This document shows, piece by piece, positions 37,001 to 48,800 of a stretch of DNA of 64,000 bases. Origin of the DNA: Holacanthus passer (lineage: Eukaryota; Chordata; Actinopteri; Pomacanthidae). The translations under genes were made by a program, and so were the position numbers. The stretch covers positions 9,008,501 through 9,072,500 of the forward strand of contig JAFREQ010000014.1 of assembly GCA_025331565.1 (NCBI GenBank). Reading direction: 5' to 3'. The notes under the pieces were generated by a model that saw only the letters and a list, made by a program, of their open reading frames with translations, searched no databases and was not told where the DNA came from. Position 1 is the stretch's first letter. Each line of letters starts with the position of its first letter.

Positions 37001-40000
37001 AGATAAGACATGAACAATGTAATTAAGCAAAACATTGATGCACCACCATTTTTGACAGCACTAACAACTGTACCAGTTCCCCAGAATAGCACTGACATAC
37101 AAGAAGAAGCGTGTGATTGCGCCTTCAGTTTCTCCTATTAACCCCAGAAAATACATTCATCTTCACAGAGAGAGGAAAAGGACTAATGGGGTTATCAAGG
37201 ACCAGCTGTTTTGCTGTGCTTTGTGCCAGGAGGTCCCGAGGGATCCAGGTTCTACCAGCTGTGGGCACCTCTTCTGCAAGCAATGCTTTACCTCATACTC
37301 GAAGGACTGTGAATCAACAGGAGATTTCTCGTGTCCCCAGTGTGGAAAAAGATCCAGAAAAACACCCAGTCAAAACAGCACCGAACCAAGTAAGTGTAAA
37401 AGTACTTGTATTACTGCCATCAACTTTGTCATTATTTTTGCACAACATGCCATGAGGCAGAGGAGTCAGACATGCAGTCAATGCACAATAGCAACAGTTC
37501 TGGGGTTTACTGTGGCAGTGAACATGCAAAAGCACGACTCACAAGGGTCTAAACAATGAAGGCAGTCAGAACAGGTAAATTTGTCCGAGTTAGGAGTTAG
37601 GCAAAGTATCGTTAGCCCGTAGATCAGGCAGACTATTATTACTGGCAGGGTGATTGGAGAATAAAACACAGGTGTGCAGGTGATCACGGAAGGTCAGAAT
37701 AATCCCAACTGAGGCAGACATTGTGTGTGACATGTCTTTAACCCTATTTATCATTTCTTCTTATCTTTCAGCCACTGTCTGTCTACAGAAGGTTTTAGAC
37801 AATCATAAGATTAGTCTCGGGAGAGCATGTGAATTTGCAATAGAAGGAACTGCTGGGACAGGACCTCGAGCCCACCTGAATAAGATCTACACTGAGCTTT
37901 ACATCACTGAAGGACAGTGTGAAGGAATCAATATCCAACATGAAGTGTGGCAACTTGAGACAATATCCAAAATGGAGACCTTCCATGACACTCCAATCAA
38001 ATGCCATGACATCTTTAAGATGTTACCTGACCAAAAGAGATTCATCAGAGTGGTTCTGACGAAAGGCATTGCTGGCATTGGAAAAACCTTCTCAGTGCGC
38101 AAGTTCACTCTTGACTGGGTAGAGGGCCTGGAAAATCAAGATGTCAGCCTTGTGATTCTGCTTTCGTTTCGGGAGCTGAATTTCATCAAAGACAAGCAGT
38201 ACAGTGTTCTGAGGCTGCTTCATGATTTTCATCCAACGCTACGCGAGGTCACAGCTGAAAGACTTGCCCTCTGTAAAGTTCTGTTCATCTTTGATGGCCT
38301 GGATGAAAGCAGGCTTTTGTTGGATTTCCAGAACTGTGAAGTTGTGTGTGATGTTACTCAGACATCATCAGTCAGCGTGCTGTTGACAAACCTCATCAAG
38401 GGGAATCTGCTTCCCTCAGCTCTCATTTGGATAACTTCCAGACCTGCAGCAGCCAATCAGATCCCTCCTTCATATGTTGATAGGATAACAGAAGTACGAG
38501 GATTCACTGACACTCAGAAGGAGGAGTACTTCAGGAGGAGATTTGATGATGAATCAATGTCTGGCAAAATCATCTCACACATCAAAGCATCCAGGAGCCT
38601 CTATATTATGTGTCACATCCCAGTTTTCTGTTGGATCACTGCTACAGTTCTGGAGCACATGTTGACTACATACAAAAAAGAGCTTCCCAAGACCCTGACT
38701 GAAATGTACTCACACTTTCTGCTGGTTCAGTCCAAGAGGAAGACACAGAAGTATTTTAAGGGGCATGAAATGATCCAACAGGAGCTGATGCAGACTGAAA
38801 AGGAAGTCCTTCTGAAGTTGGGGAGACTTGCATTCGAACACCTAGAAAAAGGGAACATCATGTTCTACCAAGAAGACTTGGAGCGATGTGGTCTGGATGT
38901 CACGGAAACCTTAGTTTTCTCAGGACTGTGCACAGAGATCTTCAAAAGAGAGTGTGTACTCTTTCAAAAAACGATTTACTGCTTTGTTCACTTAAGTATT
39001 CAGGAGTTCCTTGCTGCTGTTTACGTGGTCCACTGTTACCTGAACAAGAACATAGAAGTTCTGGTGACACTTATTGAAGAGGATGGGGATGGAAATAACA
39101 GTCAGCCAGGTCTGGATAACTTCCTAAGTAAAGTTGTGGACAAATCTCTGAACAGTGGAAATGGCCACTTGGACCTCTTTGTTCGCTTCCTTCACGGACT
39201 GTTATTGGAGTCCAACCATCGTCTCTTAGGAGATCTGTTGGGTTGGACAGCAAGCAGCCCAGAAAGCATCCAGGGAGCAATAAACAACCTAAAGAAGATG
39301 AATGCTTATGATATCTCTCCTGACAGGAGCATCAACATCTTCCACTGTTTGATGGAAATGAGTGACCACTCAGTGCATCAGGAGATCCAAGAGTACCTGC
39401 AGTCAGACAACAGATCGGAGAAGAAACTCACTAAGACCCATTGCTCAGCTCTTGCCTACATGCTACAGATGTCTGAAGAGGTTCTGGATGTGTTGGACCT
39501 GAAGAAGTACAACTCATCAGGTGATGGAAGACGGAGATTGCTCCCAGCTGTGAGAAACTGCAGAGATGCTCGGTAAGTCCAGGTGTGAATATCAGCAGTG
39601 TAAAGCTACCTTTATGCTGATTGCCATTTTTGTTACAGTGAAGATATTACATTTCTTGCTCACACTGCATGCAGTCAAGACTTTTATTAAGTCTGTAAGA
39701 TAAAATTGAAATCCATCAAAAAGGTAGTAAGTTGACCATTGGATTTACGTATATTACTTAGTGACTGTGATTTTTTTTTGTTTACTAGTTACAAATAGTA
39801 GTATTACTATTTATAACAGTAATGCTAATTATTTCCAGTTAGCTTTTGCTCTGCTCAGTGCCTGTGTTGCTTTGATTAATACTGACTTTACATTGAGTGC
39901 TATGTACTTGCAGACTCTCTGCCTGTGGACTCTCTGAGTGGCACTGTGAAGTTCTGTCCTCAGCTCTGATGTCCAACCCCTCCCATCTGCGAGAGCTGGA

Positions 40001-43000
40001 CCTGAGTGAAAATGACTATTTGTTGGACTCAGGAGTGAAGCTGCTGTCTGTCGGCCTGGAGAGTCCAAACTGTCGGCTGGAAATTCTAAGGTCAGACAAC
40101 TTTCAGACAGCTCTTTTTTTTCCTCCTTCTCTTTCTTCTTCTGTCTTCAAGTAGTCATGTACTCACATTACATGTGACTGTATTATAATTATACTCTCTT
40201 AACAATATTTGTTTCTATGGAGCTTAGACTGTGATTTCCTGCTTGTAGCTTTATTATATGAATTTTGTGATTACATCTACAACCCCTATGCCAACACTGG
40301 GACACTGTGTAAAACATAAATAAAACAGAATGTGATCATTTGCTTATCCTTTTGGACATGTAGTCAGTACAGCACTCACTTATTCTGAATTTGATGGCAA
40401 CAAGTTGAGACAGGAGCAACAAAAGACTGTGAAAGTTGCCGACTGATCCAAAAACACCTGTTTGGATCATTCCACAGGTAAACAGGTTCATTGGTAACAG
40501 GTGATAGTATCGTGATTGGGTATGAAAGGTTCATCCTGGAAAGACTCGTCGTTCACAAGCAAGGATGGAGAGAGGTTCACCACTTTGTCACACACATGAT
40601 TGTATGAAGGAGATTACTACATGGGTTCTGGAACATTTTGTAAAAACATTTTGTAAACGATTGCATTCTGTTTTTACACAGCGTCCCAACTTTTTTTAAA
40701 TGGGCTTTGTATATGAGGCTGATAATATTTTGATCCACATATATAAAATGGCAATTTCAGTCCATTAATATAAGCACCTGTTGCTTAGAGCATAGCAATG
40801 TTTACATAAAGATTTAGACCCAAAGAGATTGGATTTGATGTTTAATATGTGTTTAAACCATGTCCCCTATCATATTTTAGTTTGAAGAGTTGCAGTTTGT
40901 CAGAAAGTTGTTGTGAATATCTGGCATTAGCGCTGAAGTCCCCGTCTTCCCATCTGAGAGAGCTGGATCTAAGTAACAACAACTATCTTAAGGATTCAGG
41001 GGTGAAGCTGCTGTCTACTGGACTGGAGAGTCCATACTGTAGACTGGAGACTCTGAGGTGAGACATTTTATTAACTTTGTGCAGTGATTTGAGTCATTAC
41101 ATTCAAGGGTTTAGCACAGAATCCTGGGCCCCTTATGCAGTTTCTATTTGCCTCCTTCCCCACTTCCTGTTCCTAGATTTCTCTATGATCCATTCTGATA
41201 ACCTTTGCACATACTGATAACCTTGGAATAACACTGACATGCATTTACATGCTACAGGTATTTCTTTCAAAGAGTGGCATTTTCAATACTAGTATATTTT
41301 TGAACCTGGCACCCTGTTGGGTTTAGATGTTTAGATGCAAATTCATATTTATAACATCTACAGCTCTCATTAGATAACGGTCAGTAGTTAAGAGTTGAAG
41401 TTCTATCCAAAAGTGTCGTCTCCGATAGTTACATTCCTGCTTCTTTATCTAGATTAAGTTGCTGCAGGTTGTCAGAGAGCAGCTGTGCATATCTGGCCTC
41501 AGCTATGAAGTCCAACCCTTCCCATATGAGAGAGCTAGACCTGAGTAAAAACAAACTGAAGGATTTAGGAGTAAATCTGCTGTCTGCTGCACTGGAGAGT
41601 CCTCAAAGTAAAATGAAGTTTCTGAGGTGAGTTCACTCCTTAGATCTCATATCAATAATGAGAAAATATTTGTTCTTTTAGCAGATGCTAAGGAAGGTCT
41701 ATTTCTCTTTGTCTAACGGGCTCTATAGCCTTTCACACTCTGTTTTTTGAGCACTTACACAAAATTTGGATTGCACTGTTACAAGTAGTAGTTACCAACC
41801 TCCAGCTCAGTTCTGCAGTCAGTGAAAAAATAAGTCCTCTCTCCGACGAACAAATGCTTTTATTTGGTCCTCCATATCAAATTTAATATTAGTCATACAA
41901 TTACAGGATTGATAGATGCGGGCTTACGGAGAGCTGCTGCACTTCTTTGGCCTCAGTCCTCGAGTCCAACCCCTCCAGCCTGAGAGAGTTGGAACTGAGT
42001 AATAACGATCTGCAGGATCCAGGAGTGATGCTGCTGTGTGCAGGACTGGAGAGTCCACATTGTAGACTTGAAGCTCTGAGGTCAGTCATTGTGTTTTCTT
42101 TAAACTTAACACATGTGAACTTTTGCTCATTCCTTGGTCAATAGTTTTGCACATTCCTGCACAAAATTGGACAGCTCCATCACTGACAACCCCAATTCCA
42201 AAGAAGTTGGGACGCTGAGTATAATGTTAATAAAAACAGAATTTGATGGTTTGCAAATCATTTAAACCCTGTATTTAATTGAAAATAGTGCAAAGACAAC
42301 ATATCAAATGTTGAACATGAAAAATGAAAAATATGTGTTCATTTTACATTTGACACCAGCAATACGTTTCATAAAAGTTGGGACAGGTATGCTTACCATT
42401 GTGTTGCATCCATGCATTCCAGCATCCATGATTTCCAAAAAGAATGTCAGCTTTTGATTTGTCAGACCACAAGACAGGTTTCCACTTCCTTCATTCCATC
42501 TTAAATGGGCTCAGGCTCAGAGAAGTCACTGGCGTTTCTGGATCAGATATTTTTTTATATATGGCTTCCTCTTTGCAAGGTGCAGTTTTACCCTGTATTT
42601 GTGGATGTAGTGATGAACTGTGTTCACAGAAAATGGATTTTGGAAGTGATTTTGAGTCCGTGCAGTGATTTCCACAACAGAGTCATGTCTGTTCTTAATG
42701 CAGCAGCGCCTGAGGGCCCAAAGATCAGGCCATCCAGTGATCTTTGTTGGCCTTGTCCCTTTTGTACAGAGATTTGTCCAGATTCTCTGAACCTCTTAAT
42801 GATATTATGGACTGTAGATGATGAAATCCCCAAATTCTTTACAATTTAATGCTGAGGAACATTATTACTGAAATATAACTGAAATTGTTGAACTATTTGT
42901 TCACACAGTCTCTCACAGAGCGGTGAACTGCTTCCCATCTTTACTTCTGAGAGACTCAGCCTCTCTGGAATGCTCTTTTTATACCCAGTCATGTTACCAA

Positions 43001-44340
43001 CCTGGTGCAAATTGACCTAATTAGTCGGGAGATGCTCCTCCAGGTGTTTTTATTTTAGCATTACACAACTTTTTCAGTGTTTTGTTGTCCCTGTCCCAAC
43101 TTTTTTGAAACGTTACAGCCTTGTCTCAGCATTACAGCCTTGTCGTATTCATCTCAACAAGAAAACAAATTGCAATTTTTCAACCCAAACCAGCTCTCCA
43201 TGGACTGAGCCACTGCTGGCCCACAGCTCTGTGGATTTGAATACTGTCGTCACATGGTGAAAGAGGAAATCTAGTGCTGTGCTGATTTCAGCTTTTTTTT
43301 TTAGTTATGAAAGCTTGAATTTTTTCCACCCAGCATTTCAACCCTGGAATAATGTATTCTCTAACTACATTACCATTTTATTCTTTTGTTTAGACTGAGA
43401 TGCTGCTGGTTGTCAGAGAGTTGCTGTGCTTCTCTGGCTTCAGCTTTAATGTCCACCCACTCTGGTCTGAGAGAGCTTGATCTAAGTGAAAATGATCTAC
43501 AGGATTCAGGAGTGAAGCTGCTGTCTGCTGGATTGGAGAGTCCACACTGTAAACTACAGACTCTGATGTAAGGAATCTATTTTTCTTCTATATGGAACTC
43601 TAATTAAAGATATTTCAAGTGCCATTGAAATGGAGAAATGTTACGTAAGTGCTGTTGGTGTACGATGCTGGTACTCTCCACTGGATGCTTCACCAAATTT
43701 TGATAATAAATTGCATCTGAGCTGCTCATCTGGGTGGACTCCTTGGGGTCTCTGTTGTCTCACGTGAATATATTTATTAATCTGGCAATAATACAACCCA
43801 AACAGCCTGGAAATCAAGTGACTTTTTGACAAGGTTGGGATAAAAGAAATTGACCCATATGCTTCACTGATATTGTAGCACCCTTATATAGATCGTCTAA
43901 TCTCTGCAGGTTGAAACGCTGTCGGGTGACGGATGAAGGCTGTGCTTTTCTGGCCTCAGCTCTGAAGTCTAACTCTTCCTATCTGCAAGAGCTGGACCTG
44001 AGAAAAAACAACCTGCAGGAATCAGGATTGATGCTGCTGTCTGTTGTCCTGGAGAGTCCACATTGTAGACTGGAGACTGTCAGGTCAGTAGCAGGTTTGA
44101 GTCAGTCTGTACTAGTTTCAGTAGTACTTTGCAGAGCTCTCTTACTTAGATAAGATAAACCTTTATTCATCCCTCAGTGGGGAAATTTACAATCTTTTAC
44201 TTGATAAATGGCTGGTTTCCCCAGTGAACATCTGAGAGAAGAATGGTGACTTTAAGATTGCACATAATGCAGAGAATGTGTTTGATTTAAGCTGTATATG
44301 ATTTTTGTTCACCCCTACCAGAATGGAAGAAAAGGAGTAA
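32914..44340 (+). CDS. fish-type NLR (NLRC3-like): repeat exons, RING, FISNA-NACHT, LRRs
   Basis: A predicted cytosolic pattern-recognition receptor of the expanded teleost NLR family. Exon model: 32914-33044 (ATG in the first repeat exon, purine at -3), 33217-33354, 33527-33664, 33837-33974, 37169-37389 (RING), 37772-39572 (FISNA-NACHT), LRR exons 39914-40090, 40881-41057, 41453-41626, 41907-42080, 43394-43567 and 43910-44083, and a possible tail exon 44322-44340. All phases agree and the total is 3636 nt (1211 aa). An exon upstream of 32907 could supply a different start. The tail exon adds only five residues and is the weakest part; I found no B30.2/SPRY exon, which many fish NLRs carry, before the next gene. 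The coding frame shows no internal stop. The specific ligand and exact ortholog cannot be named. Confidence 0.85.
34066..34620 (-). mobile_element. LINE fragment with reverse-transcriptase C-terminal remnant
   Basis: On the - strand, 34620-34370 encodes FVNWCQWNCLQIKAGKTKEL and VASYKYVDVHLNNKLDWTH, the end of a fish non-LTR reverse-transcriptase domain (CR1/L2-like by resemblance). The 3' end follows with 'gaatttccccactgtgggat' and a TTATC repeat at 34066-34085. The copy is 5'-truncated and internally deleted. It sits inside the last, partial 310-bp unit, immediately after 'cctctacatggatgct'. Confidence 0.8.
34621..37168. other. long NLR intron, no further exon recognised
   Basis: The interval separates the last repeat exon from the RING exon. 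The stretch 35400-36130 has promoter-like and AATAAA-containing sequence that could be a solo LTR, but I could not define TG...CA ends or a target-site duplication. No coding segment with the required phase and family resemblance was seen. Confidence 0.45.
36235..36705. repeat. interspersed fish repeat in NLR intron
   Basis: Phrases such as 'aggcaggcaggtaagaaaag', 'gctggaacactaggtatcag', 'caatgagtgaagatgggctg' and 'ggccaggtgagggaaatgac' match a repeat often seen in fish introns. The class is unassigned. A related sequence may lie at 37440-37705 in the next intron. Confidence 0.45.
37169..37389 (+). CDS. NLR exon: C3HC4 RING finger
   Basis: A 221-nt exon (acceptor TTCACAG, donor GTAAGT) entering in phase 2 and leaving in phase 1. 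It encodes 73 residues with CALC, then CGHLFCKQC, then CPQC: C-x2-C-x11-C-x-H-x2-C-x2-C-x15-C-x2-C, a complete RING pattern with the Pro typical after the seventh ligand. Related zinc-finger exons precede FISNA in one group of fish NLRs. All eight metal ligands are present, so E3 ubiquitin-ligase activity is possible, but it is an inference. Confidence 0.85.
37440..37705. repeat. interspersed repeat in the intron between RING and NACHT exons
   Basis: Contains 'catgaggcagaggagtcaga', 'cactgcagtgaa'-like text and 'aaaacacaggtgtgcaggtg'. It resembles, in reverse orientation, the pyrimidine-rich repeat at 25985-26640. Weak assignment by eye. Confidence 0.3.
37772..39572 (+). CDS. NLR exon: FISNA and NACHT ATPase domains
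   Basis: An 1801-nt exon typical of teleost NLRs, coding about 600 residues. The first about 80 residues match the FISNA domain (HLNKIYTELYITEG, with DTPIKCHDIFK further on). NACHT follows: Walker A GIAGIGKT at 38065-38088 and Walker B LFIFDGLDE at about 38284-38310, with the sensor-like ITSRPAA at about 38431. Winged-helix and NOD2-type helical segments follow (CFVHLSIQEFLAAVYV near 38980). The Walker A Lys/Thr and the acidic Walker B residues are intact, so ATP-dependent oligomerisation looks possible. The exon ends in phase 2 at a GTAAGT donor. Confidence 0.95.
39914..44083 (+). CDS. NLR exons: six leucine-rich-repeat modules
   Basis: Six exons of 177, 177, 174, 174, 174 and 174 nt (39914-40090, 40881-41057, 41453-41626, 41907-42080, 43394-43567, 43910-44083). 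All are phase 2 in and out, and each encodes a ribonuclease-inhibitor-type LRR pair with LRELDLSNN and GVKLLSxGLESPxCRLExL themes. Being symmetric, any exon can be lost or duplicated without a frameshift. The third copy is the most diverged at its end (SPQSKMKFL in place of SPHCRLETL) but keeps both splice sites. LRRs form the ligand- or partner-sensing part of NLRs. Confidence 0.92.
40280..40710. mobile_element. MITE copy in NLR LRR intron
   Basis: Starts 'caacccctatgccaacactg', contains 'aatgtgatcatttgcttatc' and 'gacaggagcaacaaaagact', and ends 'gcgtcccaacttttttta'. Same family as 9177-9418. Confidence 0.6.
42187..43120. mobile_element. larger DNA-transposon relative in NLR LRR intron
   Basis: Begins 'caaccccaattccaaagaag' and 'ttgggacgctgagtataatg', and ends 'ctgtcccaacttttttgaaa', so it has the same type of ends as the MITE at 40280 but about 930 bp. 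On the - strand (42833-42624) it encodes GISSSTVHNIIKRFRESGQI, a helix-turn-helix segment like that of Tc1/mariner transposases, then frame-broken sequence. It is inactive. Confidence 0.65.
44149..44193 (-). mobile_element. LINE 3' tail remnant
   Basis: 'gataagataaacctttattc' followed by 'atccctcagtggggaaattt' is the same 3' tail as at 34066 and 62751. It lies 66 bp after the last LRR exon. Only about 45 bp remain. Confidence 0.6.
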
Positions 44341-45036
44341 ACCTGGAGTGCATCCATCTGAGTCAAATGCATCTCATCACGGGCCATGGCTTGTTGTTGA
44401 CTCTGGGGCTGCCACGATACAGTTTATATCCAAAAGGTTAAAGGTCAACATCACTGTGACATGTCACTACACAGGAGTCTGGACATGGATGTAATCTGAA
44501 ACTTGACTGGTTGGTGGAGGCATATGACTGCGAGGTGGCTATTTTGTCTGATTAGATCTGTCTAAAAACAATAGTCAGGTTCCCATATGAACATAGACGC
44601 ATGGTTCTGCTTGCTGTAATCGTTTCTCCTGAAAAGATGCCCTTAGTGTGCTTTCAGTGAAAGTGATGGGGGACAATATCCACGGTCCTCATTTCGTGCA
44701 AAAATTTTATCTAAAGATAATATAAGTTTTCAGCAGTCTGATTTAGACTTATGAAGATGCTGTGTTGGGAAACACAAAGAGGGAATGTATCAAAAAGACT
44801 CTTATTTTGTTTTTTTCCCCAATTATAGAGTTTTGTTTCATCCCAGTTTACCTGTAAATATCTTGCCTGTTTAATGTTTTGTGCTCATTTGTTTTATTTG
44901 TGAAGCTATAGGATTTTATATAACATTTGCATTCCATAACTTTTGCCTGTTCCCTTGTGATCTAACATGTGTAGTATACAGATACAATACAATATACAAT
45001 TTTCCCTCACGGGAGGACACGACTGAGAGAAAAAGT

Positions 45037-45042
45037 TTTATT
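45037..45042 (-). terminator. poly(A) signal of the first SAMHD1 gene
   Basis: AATAAA on the - strand, 825 nt after the stop codon. The surrounding sequence ('gagagaaaaagttttatttt') resembles that around the signal at 57065-57070 of the second copy ('gagataaagagctttatttc'). The shared position and context support both signals. Confidence 0.55.
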
Positions 45043-45866
45043 TTCAAACTGTTTTCAACCCATTTCAATAGGAATAACACTTACAGAATCTCCTCCAACC
45101 CTTTGGTAGGTTTCATTTTACATTCTTTCAAAAATATTTTTTATAGAGTCAAGCAAAACTAAACAACCCGCTATGAGGCAAGTTTGATGAGGCCACATCA
45201 CATTTTGGAGAGAGGAAGCATTTTACGAAACATTTTAAATGGTATCCAAAATAACCACTGCACAGATCTATAAGGTGAAAAAAAGATGGTCAAGCTTACT
45301 GTAAGAACAATAAATAAAGCACTCCATAACATACCAGAAACCAAAAAAAACACCTCTAAAAAAATAAATACATTCAAATAATATCAAATCAAATTTCCAA
45401 ACAATTCCTCAAGTAGGAAGAAAAGCTTTCTTTAAATGTCACAAACTGTATGTTTTTATGACTGCAAATTTGATGCACTTCTTTTAAAAGCTAAATAAAA
45501 GAATGCCATGAAACACACCAGCTGTAAAAACACACCACCCTGAAGTATTCTGTGCACATGTTCAGAGTAAAACATGATTTCCTGTTCCAAATGCAAATAC
45601 ATGATGGAAGGATACTGCGTAACAGATGGTATTAAACTAAAATTCAACTCAGAAATGTGACACTTGCAGCTCTAAATGGAAAGGAAAGTCTAAAATAATA
45701 CCTGATTAAAAATGATCAAACCAAATCAAAAATATGTGTATATTATTGTAGAGGGATCTCTGTCTGTAAAAAACCCTGAGTGCAGGCCCTGACTATGCAG
45801 TCATGAATCCTGATATGAATTTTTTGCTGTGCTCATCAACACTGACCTCATAGAAGAAAAATATTT

Positions 45867-48800
45867 TCACTTATGTACTAAATGTGTACCAGAGGGGTGT
45901 TTGCTCTCCACCTTAAAAAGCTGAGTTTTGGCTCTGCTATTTCCATTTAGACTACCATAGTTGACTTCTCTGGAGCTGCCACCTTCGCCATTGTTGTTGT
46001 TCGCCCAGCTTTTTTTCAGAGGAGTCAGCTCGGGTGCTATTATGTCTCCATCCTGTGTGCGAATAAAAACAATCACAGCAATATTAATAAGAGCAGAGTA
46101 CACAGCAGAAAAAAAGTGATTACATCATCATCAACATCATCGTTGCAACAAGTGATCCTGGGGCTGTTATGTGGACAGGATCTTCTCAGGAGGGGAAACA
46201 AGGACGAACGCTTGGGGTGGGCTCAGAAATACCAGCAGTGATTCAAACCGAAAGTGAAACATGGTGGTGGGAATGTTCAGGTCTGGGGATGCTTTTCCTA
46301 CTCTGCAGTGAAATGACTCCACCCTGCCCAAGGATAGATAGCGATTTATTTTTCAGAGACATGACAGATCCTCTGGTTTAGATCTTTACAGAGAAGGATT
46401 CATACTGCAGCAGATTATGACCTCAAACAAAACTCAAAGCTTGCAAGAACTACTTGAAGACCAAGTAGTCTTGACTGTCATGGAGTCTCCTCCACAGTCA
46501 CCTGACCTAAAGCCCACTGAACATTTATGGGGGCGAAGCCAAGCATTCTGTGCCATCACAATAACATTGTCAAATCATGCTGGGATAACATGTGTCACCA
46601 GGTTTTGCACAAACTTGTGGAGTCCATGCCAGCTCGAGTGCATGTTGCCATTAAAGCAAAAGGGGGATGTACCAAATACTAAGACTTTTACTTTTCACTG
46701 AGAAAGTGTTCAGAAATATTAAAATAATAATAATAATAAAAAAATAATAATTACAAAAATAGAAGTATCTCGACTGTATAATTCAACAGTTCTTTACATT
46801 GTAGCAAGTAAATATTACCTGAGGTTTTGAGAAGTTCATGTCCATGCACCATTGGACAAAGTGCTTCTTGGCTGCCTCCAGACTCTCGTCATCGGTCTTC
46901 TTGCAGTAAACCCTGATCAGCTGCTCCGCAAACTGCTCTGGAAGAAGTTTAGACACCTGAAAAGAATAACAGCGCAGAGTTTAATCTGAGGCATACATTT
47001 GAGACAGAGGCAGTGACAAACGGCTTCTACGCATTAAAAAGACAAAAACAGCCATTTAAATGTGTGAGAAGCTCATGCAAAAAAAAAGATTAAGAGTTAA
47101 ATTGTTTTCTTCAGTTTGGACCTGGTTCTTGCGAATCTGGATGGCTGTGGTTGGGTCATCCTTGCAATAGAAATGCACACTGTTGATGGGGTTTTTTTCC
47201 TTCATCCCATAGTCCATATAAATGACCTAAAAGAGAAAAGGGAGTTTTCAGATTGTCAAGTGCAGGAAAACCACAAAGTGTAATGCAATAGCTTATAATG
47301 CAAAAAAAAAAAATCATAAGAAAAATACAACAATAAGATTTTGGACCTGTGAACAAATGGACTGTATTTGATTTAATAGATGTAGACAGATGTAATAAGA
47401 TGAAAAACTCACACTAACTACAAAGTCCTCTGGCTGCAGACTGACATCCTGGGAGCCACTCAGAGGGACGATGTAAGCCAGATCTTCTTCCCAGGAGTTA
47501 ATCTTCTCCTTATAGAGCAAAAAGAGCAAGAAGTGAATTACATTCTATATAGTGTACTTAACATCTGGTCACAGTGTGCATGCTGACAGTGTGAGGTGAT
47601 TTATAAAATATATTCAATGAACAATTAGCAAATAAATCACTGCAATCTACAAGAGAAAATCCAATGAAAATCTAAAGGATTTCTAATCACTATTGTTAAA
47701 ATAAATTACTGAGCAAAAATGCCAAACATTTGCTGGGTCCAGCTTTGCAACACTGAGGTTATGATGCTTCTCTCTGTTTTACATCATGTTAAATTGAATA
47801 TCATTGAGCTGACAACACAAGCTATTTGAAGACATCACCTCAGGCTGGAGGAAACTACAAATGGGCTTTTTTCACTATATTTGGACCGGCGTTAGACTTG
47901 ACAATTAATCGGTTAACAAAGAAATATACTGTAGATATGAGAGATTAATCTAAAATGAAGAATACAGTAGCGCTACATGACCACTCAAAAAACGATCTTC
48001 AAATACATTGCGAGACCAGCTCTAAGTACAATACAACAACCATCAGTTGAGGAAAATATTTTCAACTAACACAAATATGGATGCTGTGACAAGCAGATGT
48101 GTCTTAGCACACAGTCATAAAAAGACACAAACACACACCTGGGTGACGGTCATGGGTTTTTCTGCCTGGGTCTGGCCCAAACACTTATAGAGGCGCCGAC
48201 AGATGATGTTGTGTAGAATCTGCCTCGCCTCAGCCAGCTCCAGGGAGGAGGAGTTCAGTATTTGTTCAAACACATGATCTAGAGAACAAACAGAAAATTA
48301 GTCGGCGACAGGTCAGAAAAAGCAAAGACACTAAAGTCACTATCACTCACTGAACTTCTTTATTTGCTGGTTTTCAGACAGAATCTACTGTATAAATAAT
48401 GTTATAAGCTAACAGCACACAGTGGTATCTACAGACCTGTCAGCTTGGTGTACGCCTTCATGTCATCTATGGCTGTGGAGAGAGTGAACAGCTTCCCTCC
48501 TGAGCCTTCGATCTTGACGTGCTTGTCTGCTTTTAAGAAGGCCTCTGTGATCCTGGATGATCATAGGCAAAATTATTATTATTATTATTTTGACAACATT
48601 TTGCTGCAGACCATACAAGAAGGGAATGAAATACACTACATCACAGTGATTAACTACTCACATAGTCTCTATGATGTTGCCGACTTTGTGCTGGTAGGCT
48701 CTTCTGTGGAGACAGTTCCTTGTGTGGAACATGTCATACAGATTGCCCACTTCCTAAAAGAATTGTCTGTCTATTAGTTACAACTTATCTAAATTGAGCT

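Noticed and set aside
42444..42849. Open frames in the NLR intron between LRR exons 4 and 5
   Set aside because: They fall inside the DNA-transposon relative at 42187-43120 and do not carry the LRR pattern or phase.
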